Shown in pieces: positions 63,495-64,000 of a DNA stretch of 64,000 nt (its first letter is position 1; each line of letters opens with the position of its first letter). Position numbers and translations under genes: made by a program. The notes under the pieces were generated by a model. That model did no database searches, was not told where the DNA came from, and saw nothing but the letters and a program-made list of their open reading frames with translations. Source of the stretch: Croceimicrobium hydrocarbonivorans (lineage in GTDB: Bacteria; Bacteroidota; Bacteroidia; Flavobacteriales; Schleiferiaceae); NCBI RefSeq assembly GCF_014524565.1, contig NZ_CP060139.1:1061501-1125500 (forward strand), written 5' to 3'.

Positions 63495-63866
63495 ATGAAA
63501 GCTTTTTTAGCACATAGCATTTTAGGGTTTAGCCTGTTGTTCTCGCAGCTTTACAACAGTGTTATCACTGCTGTGTATGAGCTTAATTATCAGTATTACT
63601 CTACCGTGCTTTGCGAAAACGCTGATAGACCAGAACTTCATTGCGAAGGGAAATGCTATTTCGCTAAGCAATTGCAACTGCATGAGGATTCGGAGCCCAG
63701 CAGCCCTCCCAGACTCTTGCCCGAACTTTTACTGTTTAGTCAGGATTCTCTAAGCGAATTGAACTTAGGAGTTAGTCTTCCTACGGATGAAAGGCCTGCG
63801 TACTTTTTAAAGTCAAAAATTCAGTCCCCCTCTTTAACAGAGATAGACCATCCTCCCAAAGCTTAA
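63495..63866 (+). CDS. Small Cys-motif envelope protein
   Basis: 123 residues. N-terminal hydrophobic segment (signal or membrane; LAHSILGFSLLFSQLYNSVI), then CENADRPELHCEGKCYFAKQ: a C-x9-C-x3-C pattern seen in many small Bacteroidota proteins near metal-related genes. The rest is Pro/Ser-rich. It is controlled by a promoter like that of the nos operon. Possible role in copper handling for NosZ, which is inferred. Confidence 0.7.
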   Translation: MKAFLAHSILGFSLLFSQLYNSVITAVYELNYQYYSTVLCENADRPELHCEGKCYFAKQLQLHEDSEPSSPPRLLPELLLFSQDSLSELNLGVSLPTDERPAYFLKSKIQSPSLTEIDHPPKA

Positions 63867-63913
63867 AGCATTTCTCTCCTTCAACTATTGTTTTAAACTT
63901 TAAAGAAATCAAG

Positions 63914-64000
63914 ATGAATATCTCAAAAAAGTGGGGTACTAGGGCTTTTGCCTTAGGCCTGGCCCTGCTGTCTATTTCCTGCAAAAAAGAGCCGGATAAC
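63914..64000 (+). CDS. 5' end of a lipoprotein gene
   Basis: 29 codons are in the window. Lipoprotein signal AFALGLALLSISCKKE (Cys 23). The gene continues beyond the window. It follows the Cys-motif gene by 47 bases and may share its transcript. Nitrogen-related or copper-binding lipoproteins are possible, but this cannot be decided. Confidence 0.7.
   Translation, partial: MNISKKWGTRAFALGLALLSISCKKEPDN

Overview
The window looks like chromosomal DNA of a Bacteroidota species, most likely a marine member of the Flavobacteriales. The evidence is a type IX secretion (T9SS) C-terminal tail, SusC/SusD proteins, a FecI/FecR-type sigma/anti-sigma pair, propeller-type sensor kinases with LytTR regulators, and promoters of the TTTG-N19-TAnnTTTG type. 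Several genes use TTG or GTG starts. No rRNA, phage, IS element or CRISPR array was seen. One tRNA (Val, UAC) is present.

Layout. 1-4.0 kb: end of a T9SS cargo gene, then a sensor kinase/LytTR regulator pair on the minus strand. 4.1-15.1 kb: small secreted proteins and lipoproteins without clear homology, katG with a Crp/Fnr-type regulator, outer-membrane barrels, and the decayed 3' end of a T9SS cargo gene. 15.2-30.1 kb: an XRE regulator divergent from a tight operon. The operon encodes a 37-residue microprotein, a YbjN/DUF2170-like protein, PspA, a YqiJ/NfeD-like membrane protein, flotillin, a 1648-residue AAA ATPase (DUF3686 type), a DUF4178 protein, an Arg/Ser/Gly-rich lipoprotein, a DUF350 membrane protein, a membrane-anchored spermidine synthase, an AdoMet decarboxylase and an isoaspartyl peptidase. 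This is the best candidate in the window for a little-described system. It joins phage-shock and flotillin membrane-maintenance proteins to a remodelling ATPase and polyamine synthesis.

30.2-43.1 kb: tRNA-Val, an unusual nested inverted repeat, a TraB/GumN - ECF sigma - membrane protein operon, a giant TPR/MORN-repeat protein coupled to two DUF3857/transglutaminase proteins (one lacking the catalytic residues), and a calcium-repeat lipoprotein. 43.3-51.1 kb: ECF sigma, FecR, SusC, SusD and a glycerophosphodiester phosphodiesterase lipoprotein, suggesting uptake of glycerophosphodiesters. 51.2-53.7 kb: a B12-dependent ribonucleotide reductase (nrdJ) with a long, structured leader.

54.1-64 kb: a nitrous-oxide module. 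An Rrf2 regulator and a di-iron repair protein (RIC) diverge from cytochrome c, nosZ (clade II, Sec/lipoprotein type), a NosB-like protein, nosL, nosD, nosF, nosY and a polytopic membrane protein. A Cys-rich small protein and a lipoprotein follow. Four copies of one candidate operator and two near-superimposable promoters tie these genes into one regulon. No nitrite or NO reductase gene is in the window, so the strain may consume N2O and NO without being a full denitrifier.
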